Shown: positions 26,704 through 35,135, counted from the first letter of the stretch. The stretch: DNA of 64,000 nt from Olsenella_K sp050953285 (GCA_050953285.1 JBMNMK010000001.1:124001-188000); one strand, 5' to 3'. Made by a program: numbers and translations. Notes: generated by a model from the sequence alone, not told the origin.

Positions 26704-28059
26704 TTACTCTTGCTCGCTCTGGTTGTTTGTTGCCTCTGCCACGGCCTCATCTTGTGCAGATTGTGCAGCCTCCTGTCCCGTCTGTGCTGCCGCATCGGGC
26801 GTGGCGGAGCCATCTTCTGTCTGCGTGCCGCCAGTACCCGTCTGATCTGCGCCAGAAGAACTCTGCGTTTCCGCTGCCGCTTGAGCCGCGCGTGTCTTAG
26901 CTTCATCAATCTGGTCGCGGTAGCGCTCTACGGTCTCACGTGCCTCCTGGCTTGATCCTACATAAATGCCTGATTCTAGCTGCACCTGTACGGCCGCAGG
27001 CAGGTCTTTCACCAAGACTGAGCTGGTCTCTTGCAGTTCAGAGAGGGGGATGCCAAACAGCTCATCGTTAAGGCCTCTATAGACGCCAACCGTACCGTTG
27101 TTATCTGCTACATACCAGTCGTTTCTGATAATGGCAAACATGGCCAAGCAGATGGTTGCTAGAGCGATAAGAGCCACGCACATCCAAGTGGTTATGCCGC
27201 GTCGTCTCATGCGGCGGTGAACTTCTGCCAGCCCATCATCAAGTACGTCAATCACCACAACGGTCACGTTGTCATGTCCGCCTGCGGTGAGTGCGGCAGA
27301 TACTAAGTTATCTGCCGCCGCCTGAGGCGACGCGCTGGAGATGGATACAGACTCGATGTCCTTATCGGCCACCATACTTGAGAGACCGTCAGAACAGATG
27401 AGGACTCGATCGCCAGAAGTGACATCAATGATGAAATGGTCTGCATACATGTCAGGATCTGAGCCCAGCGCGCGCGTGATGATGGAGCGAGATGGATGCG
27501 TGCGCGCCTCATCTGCGGTAATTTCTCCTGCATCTACCAGCTCCTCCACGTAGGAATGGTCGTGTGTGAGACGCACCAGCGTGCCGGCATGTAAAAGGTA
27601 CACGCGGGAATCGCCCACGTGCGCTATCGCCATCTTATTTTTCTCTATGACCACGCAGGTGGCAGTAGAGCCCATACCTGGCTTTCCTTGCCCCCTGCCC
27701 GCAGATTCTATGACGGCAGCATTAGCCTGCTCTACCGCTACGCCCAGTGCTATGTCATCTGCACCTGCTGGTGCGTTTGCGCAGATGGTGTCGACCGCTA
27801 TGCGAGAAGCAATTTCTCCCGCGGCATGGCCGCCCATGCCATCACAGACGCAAAAGAGCGGCGCGCGTACAAGAAACGAGTCCTCGTTCTGCTCACGCAC
27901 CAGTCCCACGTCTGAGCGTGCGCCCCAGCTTAGTGCATCCGTGGTGCCGTCTGAGGTGGCAGCACCGGCGCGGTTTGCTACCGGCATCTCGCTTCTGCCG
28001 GGGGCGTTAACGGCATCTGACGGGGCATCTTGGGGTGCCTGGTTCTTCTCGTCAGTCAT
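26704..28059 (-). CDS. PP2C-family Ser/Thr phosphatase (PstP-like)
   Basis: 451 residues. The cytoplasmic PP2C domain (about 40-285) shows metal-binding motifs VREQNEDSF, VCDGMGGHAAGE, CSDGLSSMV and GGHDNVTVVVID. One membrane helix follows (about 300-322), then an extracellular part and a Gln/Ala/Ser/Gly-rich tail, as in PstP of other Actinobacteria. The ATG overlaps the fhaB stop (ATGA), and the SEDS-PBP gene follows within 20 bp, so the genes form one operon. It should dephosphorylate the two kinases of the cluster and their substrates. Confidence 0.95.
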   Translation of the reverse strand: MTDEKNQAPQDAPSDAVNAPGRSEMPVANRAGAATSDGTTDALSWGARSDVGLVREQNEDSFLVRAPLFCVCDGMGGHAAGEIASRIAVDTICANAPAGADDIALGVAVEQANAAVIESAGRGQGKPGMGSTATCVVIEKNKMAIAHVGDSRVYLLHAGTLVRLTHDHSYVEELVDAGEITADEARTHPSRSIITRALGSDPDMYADHFIIDVTSGDRVLICSDGLSSMVADKDIESVSISSASPQAAADNLVSAALTAGGHDNVTVVVIDVLDDGLAEVHRRMRRRGITTWMCVALIALATICLAMFAIIRNDWYVADNNGTVGVYRGLNDELFGIPLSELQETSSVLVKDLPAAVQVQLESGIYVGSSQEARETVERYRDQIDEAKTRAAQAAAETQSSSGADQTGTGGTQTEDGSATPDAAAQTGQEAAQSAQDEAVAEATNNQSEQE

Positions 28060-28469
28060 CGCCGACTCACTCGCATGATGGTGTCACCCACCTGTACCTC
28101 GTCGCCTTCACGTAAGGTGACGGGCTGGGTGATGTTGTGGCCGTTGACCAGCGTGCCGTTGGTGGAGCCAAGGTCTTCCAGCACCAGCGCTGGTCCTTGC
28201 AGGGTAAAGCGCGCGTGCATGCCCGAGACAAACGGCTCGTCAATCACAATGTCAGACGACGGCGCGCGACCGATCACCACAGGTCCCAAAATGTCTACGT
28301 GTAGACCGCGCAGCTGGCGCGATCCTTTCTCCACATCAACGGACCAGATGGCGGAATCACGCCGCTGTCCGCGCACCAGGCCTATGCCTGTCCGCATCGC
28401 CGCGTATAAAAAGAGGTACAAAATCACGACGAGGAGGATGCGACCCGCAAAAAGAACGAGGTCGATCAT
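28056..28469 (-). CDS. Membrane-anchored FHA-domain protein (FhaB-like)
   Basis: 137 residues. One N-terminal membrane helix (about 4-25) and a C-terminal FHA domain (about 60-135) with the phosphothreonine-binding phrases VIGRAPSSDIVI, SGMHARF and GSTNGTLVNG. ATG 28469 is chosen because it follows the fhaA stop by one base and has AAGGAGG inside the end of fhaA; an upstream in-frame ATG (28490) would overlap that gene. FhaB homologues bind phosphorylated kinases or PBPs and link them to division and wall synthesis. Confidence 0.92.
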   Translation of the reverse strand: MIDLVLFAGRILLVVILYLFLYAAMRTGIGLVRGQRRDSAIWSVDVEKGSRQLRGLHVDILGPVVIGRAPSSDIVIDEPFVSGMHARFTLQGPALVLEDLGSTNGTLVNGHNITQPVTLREGDEVQVGDTIMRVSRR

Positions 28470-28470
28470 A

Positions 28471-29673
28471 CTAACCCTCCTTAAAGACAAGGTTCATGAG
28501 CCCCAGGGTGATCACATCACCGTCCCTGAGCGAACACGCCTCGACATCAATATCGTTGACCAGCGTTCCGTTGGTCGAATGCAAGTCATGGATGACCCAT
28601 TCGCCTGCGTCGTACACAATCTCTGCGTGCTGGCGAGACACGTTGGGATCTCTGAGCACAATGCCGCCCGGCACGCGCTCACGGCCTATGACCGTGCGTT
28701 TTGCCGCCACAGAATAGCTGCGGCCGGACTTTTGGTCCACTAACTTGCAGCTCATGGGCCTGCTTGCGCCAGAGGGCGCCAACACCTCATGGATGTCCGT
28801 AGGCCCTTGCGCAACCGTTTCATCGGAGACGGGGCTGGCCAAAGGAGCCGACTTTGCAGAGCCCGCGCCGGCATGCGCCAGGGGGTCTGCTAAAGAGTCG
28901 TCCAGGTTGGCAAGCGGTGCGTCGACGACCATGTCCAAGGCAGAATCTGGCAAGACGTCCAAGCCATCTGCGGCGGCACTGGCGCCAGCACCTGCGGCGC
29001 TGCCTGCGGCTGCGGCACCCGCGGCACCTGCGACACCCGCGACCACGCTACCCGCGGCCACGCTACCCGCGGCCACGCCATCACCAGCGCGTACGTCAGC
29101 GGGCGAGAAGAACCTGTCTTCTGCAGGCTCATCCGCACCAGGAAGGCCGTCTGCGGGTGCGGCTGCCTGGCTCCTGCGCTCACGCGCCGGTGCCGGAGCT
29201 GGCGCCCCCGCGTCTGTGTGCGCCTCCGGGCGCGCGGCCTCCTCCGGCGCTGCCTTGGCACCAAGTCCCAAGTACGCGTTTTCCTCGGCCCTGAGCCGAG
29301 AGAGCGTGCGAGGATCAACATTTTCAGCAAAAATGGCAAAGCGACCAGCTCTCAGGCTTGGATCAACCATAAAACGCACCAGCGGCGACCCTACAAAAGA
29401 GTAACCGCGCTTCTTTGCCTGTGCCTCTACCAGCGAGGAAATCTCCTGTGTGATCTCTGGGTAGAGCGTGCGCATCGTGCCATCATCATCTGCGGAAACA
29501 AGGATTGTGTAGAGTGCAGGTGCGGTGTCTATGCCGTCTATGACAAAGGTTTCATCCTCCATCTCTCTGACGGTCTTTTTGGCGAGCTTCTTGAATGAGA
29601 ACGGCGCAGAATCTGCGGCATCTGCCCCAAAAATTGCCCCGATGCGCTTCTCAAAAATATCAAGAACGTTCAT
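28471..29673 (-). CDS. DUF3662 and FHA-domain protein (FhaA-like)
   Basis: 400 residues. The N-terminal DUF3662 domain (about 1-115, starting MNVLDIFEKRIGAIFG), a long Ala/Gly/Val-rich low-complexity linker (about 140-290) and a C-terminal FHA domain (VIGRERVPGG, SRQHAEI, HSTNGTLVND). ATG 29673 matches the family start and overlaps the upstream kinase gene by 14 bases; an ORF extension to 29739 is unlikely. In mycobacteria FhaA binds the phosphorylated pseudokinase domain of MviN and slows peptidoglycan synthesis. It is coupled to fhaB. Confidence 0.92.
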   Translation of the reverse strand: MNVLDIFEKRIGAIFGADAADSAPFSFKKLAKKTVREMEDETFVIDGIDTAPALYTILVSADDDGTMRTLYPEITQEISSLVEAQAKKRGYSFVGSPLVRFMVDPSLRAGRFAIFAENVDPRTLSRLRAEENAYLGLGAKAAPEEAARPEAHTDAGAPAPAPARERRSQAAAPADGLPGADEPAEDRFFSPADVRAGDGVAAGSVAAGSVVAGVAGAAGAAAAGSAAGAGASAAADGLDVLPDSALDMVVDAPLANLDDSLADPLAHAGAGSAKSAPLASPVSDETVAQGPTDIHEVLAPSGASRPMSCKLVDQKSGRSYSVAAKRTVIGRERVPGGIVLRDPNVSRQHAEIVYDAGEWVIHDLHSTNGTLVNDIDVEACSLRDGDVITLGLMNLVFKEG

Positions 29674-31531
29674 GACCCAGATCACCTTCCACGCCGTCAC
29701 TTGGCCCATGAAGCACCGTTGTGACACACATAACAACACTTAAGACTATAACAGTGGCCCACTCTTGAGCACCCACAGCACCCCAGTTGGCTATATTCTC
29801 CACGTGTGAAGAGGTAACCTGAAACGCCGCCAACATGCTCACCATGAGGACGTATGCCACAATCTGCGCGGCTAGGCTCTGCCGTTTGCGAACCCATGCG
29901 CACACACACGCGGCTGCGGCAACGACGGCAAGGGCTGCCCAGGCAAGCGGCTCTTGAGCCTTTGCAAGAAGGCCCTGGACGATAGCATCAACATTGAAAC
30001 CGCTGGCGACAACCGTTTGAGCAATGTGGGCATATACCCAGCTCAAAGCAGCCGTGGGCGCGGCATACGCCGGATTGAGCGTGCCACCTGCGGCAGCGGC
30101 CGCTGCCATGGGCGAGCAAAGCACGGGTGCTGTCAGCAATGCGTATGCCCCCATGCGCCGCCAGCGGCCAATGCCAATCCACCAGGCAAGGCAACTTGCC
30201 CCTATCAAAAATCCCAAAGGAAACGCAAGCGAACCTCCTCCTGCCAGCGCAAACAGCACGGTCGAGGCTGCTATGGGGGCTCCTAGGATGGGAAGCGCTG
30301 CGCTGGCGGCTGCCGCAATGAGCGCACAAACCAGAAGATGGAGCGTGTCAAAGCTGTTCAGTGCAAAGTGCAGTGAAATGCCGACGATAACGCTGGTTAC
30401 CACCGCCGCCGAAGCGCGCACAAGCGCCCCTTCTAACCAGGGGAAACGCTCCCAGATGCTGAGATCTGCCTCGGCGGACGCCAGCTGGGTTTCACCTTCG
30501 GCAGATTGCGTGATGAGCCAGGCCAAAGACTCTTGGCCCGCGCGCTCATCTCCCAGGTATGTGACCGTGTTATGCACCATGTCTTCAATGGAGCTCATGC
30601 GAGCCTTGGGGCTGGGGTCAAGTGCCTGCAGCAGCGTATTTTCCACCATGCCGGCAAGCTCGGGCTCAACCTTGGAGAGCGCAGGAGTCGGGCCGCGCCG
30701 GATCTTCTCGAGCGATTGCTCTGGCGTCGGCGCAGCATACGGGCAGCTTCCTGTCAGAGATTGCCAAGCTACCACGGCCAGGGAGAAGATGTCGGTGCGC
30801 TCATCGACGTAATCTCCCATGATCTGCTCGGGCGGCATATATCCCACCGTGCCGCCGCGCGCTCCTTCAAAGCCGGCGGCAGACGCAAGCGATGCCATGC
30901 CAAAATCCGCCAGCTTCACCACGCCGTTGCGGTCGATCATGATATTTGCAGGTTTTATGTCCAGGTGCAAGACGCCGTTTTCGTGCGCAAAGGCCAGCGC
31001 GCCGCCCACGCTGTCCAGCACGTGCGCGCATTCATCAAACGTGAGCACGCCGCCTTCAACACGGGCGAGAAGTTCTTGCAGGTTGAGACCGTCAACGTAT
31101 TCCATGACCAGGTAGGAGCTGGTATCGTCCGTCTCAAAGTCATAGACCGTCACGATGTTGGGATGAGAAAGCATCGACGAGGTGCGTGCTTCTGTGAGCG
31201 CTTCTTCAAGCGTGGAGGTAGAGAGCGCGGGCGATCCTTCCAGGCTGAGCGGCATGCGCTTGATAGCAACGCGCCGCTGCAGGCGCGTATCCCAGCAGGT
31301 ACTGACGGTACCAAAGCCACCTTCGTCGTTGGTGGAAAGCACGCGATACCTGCCCAAAAGCATCCGCTGCGCAGCGCTTGTCTCGGGGGGGGTGGCGGGT
31401 GCATCTTTCCACGCACGGGTTAAGGAGGCCTGGGGCGTGCGCGGCGCGCCCTCGGGGCGGCCGGCTTGACGCCAGCTGTCTTGCCGACGACCATCTTGGC
31501 GGTTGCCGCCTTGCCACGGAAGTAGAGCCAC
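29660..31531 (-). CDS. Ser/Thr protein kinase with multi-span membrane tail
   Basis: 623 residues with a GTG start after GAGAGGAGG. A Gly/Arg/Gln-rich N-terminus (about 1-60) precedes a kinase domain (about 62-330): NDEGGFGTVS, VAIKRM, VLHLDIKPANIM, LADFGMASL, GGTVGYMPPEQ. The catalytic loop reads HLD instead of HRD, so it is a non-RD kinase. The C-terminal half has four to six hydrophobic segments (about 375-590) instead of PASTA repeats. It is first in the operon of FHA, phosphatase and wall-synthesis genes, the position pknA might hold elsewhere, but its architecture is different. Ligand unknown. Confidence 0.92.
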   Translation of the reverse strand: MALLPWQGGNRQDGRRQDSWRQAGRPEGAPRTPQASLTRAWKDAPATPPETSAAQRMLLGRYRVLSTNDEGGFGTVSTCWDTRLQRRVAIKRMPLSLEGSPALSTSTLEEALTEARTSSMLSHPNIVTVYDFETDDTSSYLVMEYVDGLNLQELLARVEGGVLTFDECAHVLDSVGGALAFAHENGVLHLDIKPANIMIDRNGVVKLADFGMASLASAAGFEGARGGTVGYMPPEQIMGDYVDERTDIFSLAVVAWQSLTGSCPYAAPTPEQSLEKIRRGPTPALSKVEPELAGMVENTLLQALDPSPKARMSSIEDMVHNTVTYLGDERAGQESLAWLITQSAEGETQLASAEADLSIWERFPWLEGALVRASAAVVTSVIVGISLHFALNSFDTLHLLVCALIAAAASAALPILGAPIAASTVLFALAGGGSLAFPLGFLIGASCLAWWIGIGRWRRMGAYALLTAPVLCSPMAAAAAAGGTLNPAYAAPTAALSWVYAHIAQTVVASGFNVDAIVQGLLAKAQEPLAWAALAVVAAAACVCAWVRKRQSLAAQIVAYVLMVSMLAAFQVTSSHVENIANWGAVGAQEWATVIVLSVVMCVTTVLHGPSDGVEGDLGHERS

Positions 31532-31617
31532 GAAGCCTCCTCTCTTTTTGAAAATTGCATCTTCTCAAGAAACTTCTTGCATTTGTGTGAGAAGTAGTAG
31601 TAGCATACAGTCTCACG

Positions 31618-31703
31618 CGGGCGTGGCGGAATTGGCAGACGCGCTAGCTTCAGGTGCTAGTGAGCTTCGGCTCGTGAAGGTTCAAGTCCTTTCGCCCGCA
31701 CCA
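31618..31703 (+). tRNA. tRNA-Leu (anticodon CAG), CCA encoded
   Basis: Class II tRNA with a long variable arm. Acceptor GCGGGCG pairs with CGCCCGC; anticodon stem CTAGC/GCTAG with loop TTCAGGT; T-arm GGTTCAAGTCC; A-CCA end. Confidence 0.95.
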
Positions 31704-31712
31704 TTGCATGAA

Positions 31713-31746
31713 CAGCACCCCAGGCAGCAGCTTGGGGTGCTTTTTT
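31713..31746 (+). terminator. Intrinsic terminator after tRNA-Leu
   Basis: AGCACCCCA (31714-31722) pairs with TGGGGTGCT (31733-31741), followed by a T-run. Confidence 0.93.
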
Positions 31747-31888
31747 GTGTTGAGAAGACGGCGCCCCCGTCGCACAAATCCCACGGGCGAGCGCCGCCAG
31801 CTGCGAGCGCGTCGCTAGAAAACCGCTGCTACTGCAGGTTTTTCTCGCCCAAGAGCACGCGCTTCTCGCCCACGTGCACCCGATCGCA

Positions 31889-32104
31889 CTAGTGGTTGTC
31901 ATCCTCAAAATCTGACCAGCCGTTCTCGTCATCGTCAAACAGGTCCCAGTCATCTTCTGATTTCTCGTGGTTGTAGAACTGGTGACGCGTCTTTTTCTCC
32001 AGCACAAACGCGATGATGAGAAAAAGAACAATGCCGCCGACGACCAAGCACGCCACGCCTGGACGAGAACCAAAAAGCCAACCTATGAATTCACCTGCGC
32101 CCAT
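31889..32104 (-). CDS. Small single-span membrane protein, unknown function
   Basis: 71 residues with AAAGG before the ATG. One membrane helix (about 15-36: GVACLVVGGIVLFLIIAFVL), then a basic stretch (EKKTRHQF) and an acidic, Trp-containing tail (DDWDLFDDDENGWSDFEDD). It is transcribed away from serS. The strongly acidic cytoplasmic tail is the only notable feature. It looks like a conserved small Coriobacteria protein, but I cannot name a function. Confidence 0.7.
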   Translation of the reverse strand: MGAGEFIGWLFGSRPGVACLVVGGIVLFLIIAFVLEKKTRHQFYNHEKSEDDWDLFDDDENGWSDFEDDNH

Positions 32105-32274
32105 ACATGCGCCTTTCGTTGTTAATCCGTGTTTAACCGCGCCAAGTATATACTAGGTTTTCAAGTTTAGTGGAACCTCGGCCATTGCTCCATGGTCGCT
32201 CACGCGGCGGCAACGGTGCAGGGCCTAGCGAGGACTGAGCAAGAGCCAAACGGCACGTCAAGAAGGGGAGCGGT

Positions 32275-33561
32275 ATGCTCGATATTAAGTTTGTGCGAGA
32301 AAATCCTGATATCGTGGACAAATCCTGCGAGTCTCGCCAAAACGCACACTGGGATCGCGAGCGCTTCTTTGAGCTGGATGAACAGCGCAGAAGCGTCATT
32401 GTGGAGGTTGAGCAGCTTCAGGCTGAGCGCAATACCATCTCCAAGCAGGTTGGCCAGCTCATGCGTGAGGGCAAGCGCGAAGAGGCAGAGGCGGCAAAAG
32501 CCAAGGTAAAGGCTAATAAGGATCGCGTGGATGAGCTGAACGAGAAGCGCTCCGCAACAGAGAAGGAGCTCTTTGACCTGGTGGCGGCTATCCCCAACAT
32601 TCCGCATGAGTCTGTGCCGTATGGTAAGGATGATTCCGATAACCCCGAGGCGCGTCGCTGGGGTGAGCCGACTCAGTTTGATTTTGAGCCGAAGGCTCAC
32701 TGGGATCTTGGTCCTGCCACGGGCATGATTGATTTTGATCGCGGCGTCAAGCTGGCGGGTACGCGTTTTTATCTTTTGGGTGGCACGGGCGCTCTCATGG
32801 AGCGTGCGCTCATCAATTTCTTTATTGATGAGCATGCTAAAGCAGGCTTTAAGGAGTGGTGGCCACCAGTCATTACCAACTATGACTCGCTGTTTGGTAC
32901 AGGTCAGCTGCCTAAGTTTGACGAGGATCTCTTCCACGTGTCTGGCGGCATGTACCTTATCCCCACGGCCGAGGTCATGCTTACGAACATCCACAGAGAT
33001 GAGATTTTGTCCGGCGATGATCTGCCACTGTGGTACACCGCCTTCACGCCCTGCTTCCGCGAGGAGGCCGGTTCTGCTGGTCGCGATACCCGTGGCATTA
33101 TTCGCGTGCACGAGTTTGACAAGGTAGAGATGGTCAAGTTTGCCAAGCCAGAAGACTCCATGAACCAGCTTGAGTCCATGGTTGGTCAGGCCGAGCACCT
33201 CTTGCAGCTCCTTAAGCTGCCCTATCACGTGGTTACGCTCTGCACCGGCGACATTGGCTTCTCTGCTACCAAGTGCTATGACCTTGAGGTTTGGCTTCCC
33301 AGCTACAACGCTTATAAGGAAATCTCTTCCTGCTCCAACTGCTGGGATTTCCAGGCTCGTCGTGCCAACATTCGCTACAAGGATCCCAAGGAGTTCAAGG
33401 GCAACCGCTACGTGCACACGCTCAATGGCTCTGGCCTGGCGGTTGGCAGAACCATGGCTGCTATCATGGAAAACTACCAGAACGCCGATGGCTCCATCAC
33501 GGTGCCCGAGGTCTTGCGCCCCTACATGCGCGGCATGGAAGTTATCAAGCCAATAGCGTAG
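32275..33561 (+). CDS. serS: Seryl-tRNA synthetase
   Basis: 428 residues, normal length. The N-terminal coiled-coil arm (about 27-100: many Glu/Lys/Ala heptads) binds the long variable arm of tRNA-Ser. The class II catalytic core shows motif 2 (FTPCFREEAGSAGRDTRG, about 261-278) and motif 3 (NGSGLAVGRTMAAIMEN, near 385-400). ATG 32275 has GAAGGGGAG upstream. It stands alone between the small membrane protein and a terminator. A tRNA-Ser lies about 2 kb downstream at 35136. Confidence 0.97.
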   Translation: MLDIKFVRENPDIVDKSCESRQNAHWDRERFFELDEQRRSVIVEVEQLQAERNTISKQVGQLMREGKREEAEAAKAKVKANKDRVDELNEKRSATEKELFDLVAAIPNIPHESVPYGKDDSDNPEARRWGEPTQFDFEPKAHWDLGPATGMIDFDRGVKLAGTRFYLLGGTGALMERALINFFIDEHAKAGFKEWWPPVITNYDSLFGTGQLPKFDEDLFHVSGGMYLIPTAEVMLTNIHRDEILSGDDLPLWYTAFTPCFREEAGSAGRDTRGIIRVHEFDKVEMVKFAKPEDSMNQLESMVGQAEHLLQLLKLPYHVVTLCTGDIGFSATKCYDLEVWLPSYNAYKEISSCSNCWDFQARRANIRYKDPKEFKGNRYVHTLNGSGLAVGRTMAAIMENYQNADGSITVPEVLRPYMRGMEVIKPIA

Positions 33562-33620
33562 CTGCGGCGTTGCGCGGCGCGCTCGCTGCGTGCGGTGCGC
33601 GGTGAGGACGGTTGAAGTGA

Positions 33621-33659
33621 AGCCCTGTCAGCCCCTTGCGGTGCTGGCGGGGCTTTTTG
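33621..33659 (+). terminator. Intrinsic terminator after serS
   Basis: AGCCCTGTCAGC (33621-33632) pairs with GCTGGCGGGGCT (33643-33654) including G-U pairs, followed by TTTT. Confidence 0.88.
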
Positions 33660-33699
33660 CTGTCTGGATATGGCCTGGAACGACTTCTACAGGAGAACG

Positions 33700-33747
33700 T
33701 GTGAAAGAATGGCCGCTTACCTGCGAAAAGAGGCCATTCTTTCGCGA
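33700..33747. repeat. Long hairpin in intergenic DNA
   Basis: GAAAGAATGGCC (33703-33714) pairs perfectly with GGCCATTCTTTC (33733-33744), extended by three more pairs including G-U, with an 18-base loop. It is not followed by a T-run, and the serS terminator lies upstream. Confidence 0.6.
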
Positions 33748-33829
33748 TGATTTTCTGCAGCGTCCCGCAACATGCAAGGCGCTTGCACGCAGCAGTGCGC
33801 ATGCACCCGCACGCCGCGGCCGCACACTT

Positions 33830-33898
33830 CTCCATGAACCGTCGGTTTCACAAAGCCTCAACTGGGCAAACGTGGTACGAACACGACGGTTCATGGAG
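33830..33898 (+). repeat. Dispersed palindromic repeat, copy B
   Basis: 69 bp, the same length as copy A. Arms CTCCATGAACCGTCGGTTT and AACACGACGGTTCATGGAG are inverted with two mismatches. The core CTCAACTGGGCAAAC is shared with A, and nearly so with C. Confidence 0.88.
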
Positions 33899-34120
33899 AT
33901 TTGTGTTGAACGTAGGGGAAGCGTGGCTTTGTATAAGACAAAGTGCTTGGCGGGTGGGCGCACCTAAGGGGCGACCAGAAGGATCTGGTGTACTTTTATC
34001 CAGTGTGCAACACCGCGCAAAATAATCATGGAAAAATACGATGTTTCTGCAGGTGCATGGTGGTGTTTGAGGGCAGGCTGATGCAAAAGATTACGCGGCG
34101 CACATGCGTATGAAAGGTAA

Positions 34121-34146
34121 ATAAAAACCCGAGGTAAACCCCGGGT
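34121..34146 (-). terminator. Terminator of tRNA-Ala (minus strand)
   Basis: ACCCGAGG and CCCCGGGT pair with one mismatch (34127-34146); the minus strand then reads TTTTTAT. Confidence 0.8.
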
Positions 34147-34157
34147 CATAAAATTCA

Positions 34158-34233
34158 TGGTGGAGAATAGGGGGTTCGAACCCCTGACCTCATGACTGCC
34201 AGTCATGCGCTCTCCCAGCTGAGCTAATTCCCC
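34158..34233 (-). tRNA. tRNA-Ala (anticodon GGC), CCA encoded
   Basis: On the minus strand: acceptor GGGGAAT pairs with ATTCTCC, D-arm TAGCTCAGCTGGGAGAGC, anticodon stem CATGA/TCATG with loop CTGGCAG, T-arm GGGGTTCGAACCCC, A-CCA. Confidence 0.95.
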
Positions 34234-34322
34234 AATCAGTTGGTGCGTTAGATACTTTACCAAAGACCAGAAGCATATCAAGTGTAAATTTTAATTCATG
34301 AGCTATCCATCAAAAAATATAA

Positions 34323-34360
34323 GAACAAGTGTTCCCTTATTAAGAGAAAACAGTTATACT
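34323..34360 (+). promoter_or_regulatory. Promoter with LexA-like SOS box
   Basis: GAACAAGTGTTC (34323-34334) fits the Gram-positive LexA consensus CGAACRNRYGTTYC at every position except the first C. It overlaps the -35 area (TTCCCT 34332-34337). The -10 is TATACT (34355-34360) with 17-bp spacing. The only downstream gene is the unknown one at 34391. Confidence 0.5.
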
Positions 34361-34390
34361 GTCTATGTCATGAGAGGAAGGGAGTAAATC

Positions 34391-34816
34391 ATGAGCGAGA
34401 ACCTGCGGGAAGTAGAGGGCATCACGTTGTATGAAGCAAAGGAGGACTCAGAAGAAAGAAGGGTATTTGGCCTTAAGGAGGACTGCATTTACCTCATTGG
34501 CGAGCTTACCAAAGGCCCCCTTACAAAGGAGATCTTTGGCTCAGAGATCCACTTTCATCAGATCGTCTTGAAGGAAGATGATTTTGCTGCGTGCGCACGG
34601 TCGCTTGGCGCACACGACGATCCAGATAGTGCAGATGACTTAACCTGTCAGCTGAGGATTTGGTTTGGTGCCACAACATACTTCTTGAGTGACCTCATGG
34701 ATAGGCTGGATCAGTGTAATGTGCACTATGGCTACTTTAGTGACTCAAAGGGGTATTTCATGGCCTATAGACCTGACTCCAAAACGCCCTCTTTGCATGA
34801 GCGTCTCCAAAAGTAG
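34391..34816 (+). CDS. Unknown 141-residue protein, possibly SOS-controlled
   Basis: ATG 34391 has a ribosome site (GGAAGGGAG about 6-8 bases upstream). The protein is soluble, acidic, without signal or membrane segment. It has a mixed alpha/beta pattern with aromatic-rich stretches (IYLIGELTKGPLTKEIFG, and NVHYGYFSDSKGYFMAYR). No family is recognised. The promoter holds a LexA-like box, so it may be a DNA-damage response gene. It stands alone between tRNA-Ala and tRNA-Arg, both facing the other way. Function unknown. Confidence 0.8.
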   Translation: MSENLREVEGITLYEAKEDSEERRVFGLKEDCIYLIGELTKGPLTKEIFGSEIHFHQIVLKEDDFAACARSLGAHDDPDSADDLTCQLRIWFGATTYFLSDLMDRLDQCNVHYGYFSDSKGYFMAYRPDSKTPSLHERLQK

Positions 34817-34832
34817 GCGCAGGTACGTTGCA

Positions 34833-34862
34833 TAAAAAAGGAGCTCCTTTTGGAGCTCCTTG
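34833..34862 (-). terminator. Terminator of tRNA-Arg(ACG), minus strand
   Basis: AAGGAGCTCC and GGAGCTCCTT pair perfectly around a TTTT loop; the minus strand continues with a T-run (34834-34839 are A on plus). It may also stop the gene at 34391 coming from the other side. Confidence 0.85.
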
Positions 34863-34869
34863 CAATTTC

Positions 34870-34946
34870 TGGTGCGGCCTGAGGGATTCGAACCCGCGAC
34901 AGACTGATTCGTAGTCAGTTCCTCTATCCAGCTGAGGTAAGGCCGC
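34870..34946 (-). tRNA. tRNA-Arg (anticodon ACG), CCA encoded
   Basis: On the minus strand: acceptor GCGGCCT pairs with AGGCCGC, anticodon stem ACTGA/TCAGT with loop CTACGAA, T-arm CGGGTTCGAATCCC, A-CCA. A34 is the residue normally deaminated to inosine. Confidence 0.95.
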
Positions 34947-35092
34947 TTGCGACTTATTAATATGACAGGAAAACAAAGGTGCGTCAAGAATATTTTTTAT
35001 TGCTGGAGCAATTTTTGAACGCACGAGAGGGGGCAGTGCATTTAACTGGGGAAACGTCTTCTAAAATTGTGTGGAGAGTGAGAAGACGGAAT

Positions 35093-35124
35093 AAAAAACC
35101 CGCCAGACATCAAGTGTCCAGCGG
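35093..35124 (-). terminator. Terminator of tRNA-Ser, minus strand
   Basis: CCCGC...GCGGG (35099-35124) with inner AGACA/TGTC pairs; the minus strand continues with a run of T. Confidence 0.85.
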
Positions 35125-35135
35125 GCTGCATGTAC

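Larger units (their letters stand above)
33660..34120. other. Non-coding region with hairpin and palindromic repeat
   Basis: 461 bp without a believable gene. It holds a perfect 12-bp inverted repeat at 33703-33744 and copy B of the dispersed repeat; both are listed separately. Nothing else is recognised from 33899 to 34120. Confidence 0.5.

Noticed and set aside
28745..29404. Long plus-strand ORF (219 codons) opposite fhaA
   Set aside because: It arises from the Ala/Gly-rich linker codons of fhaA read backwards; no start site or family pattern.
32160..32274. T-box riboswitch before serS (GTGGAACCTCG resembles the T-box core)
   Set aside because: Only about 50 bases lie upstream before the divergent gene, too short for stem I, and no terminator or anti-terminator follows.
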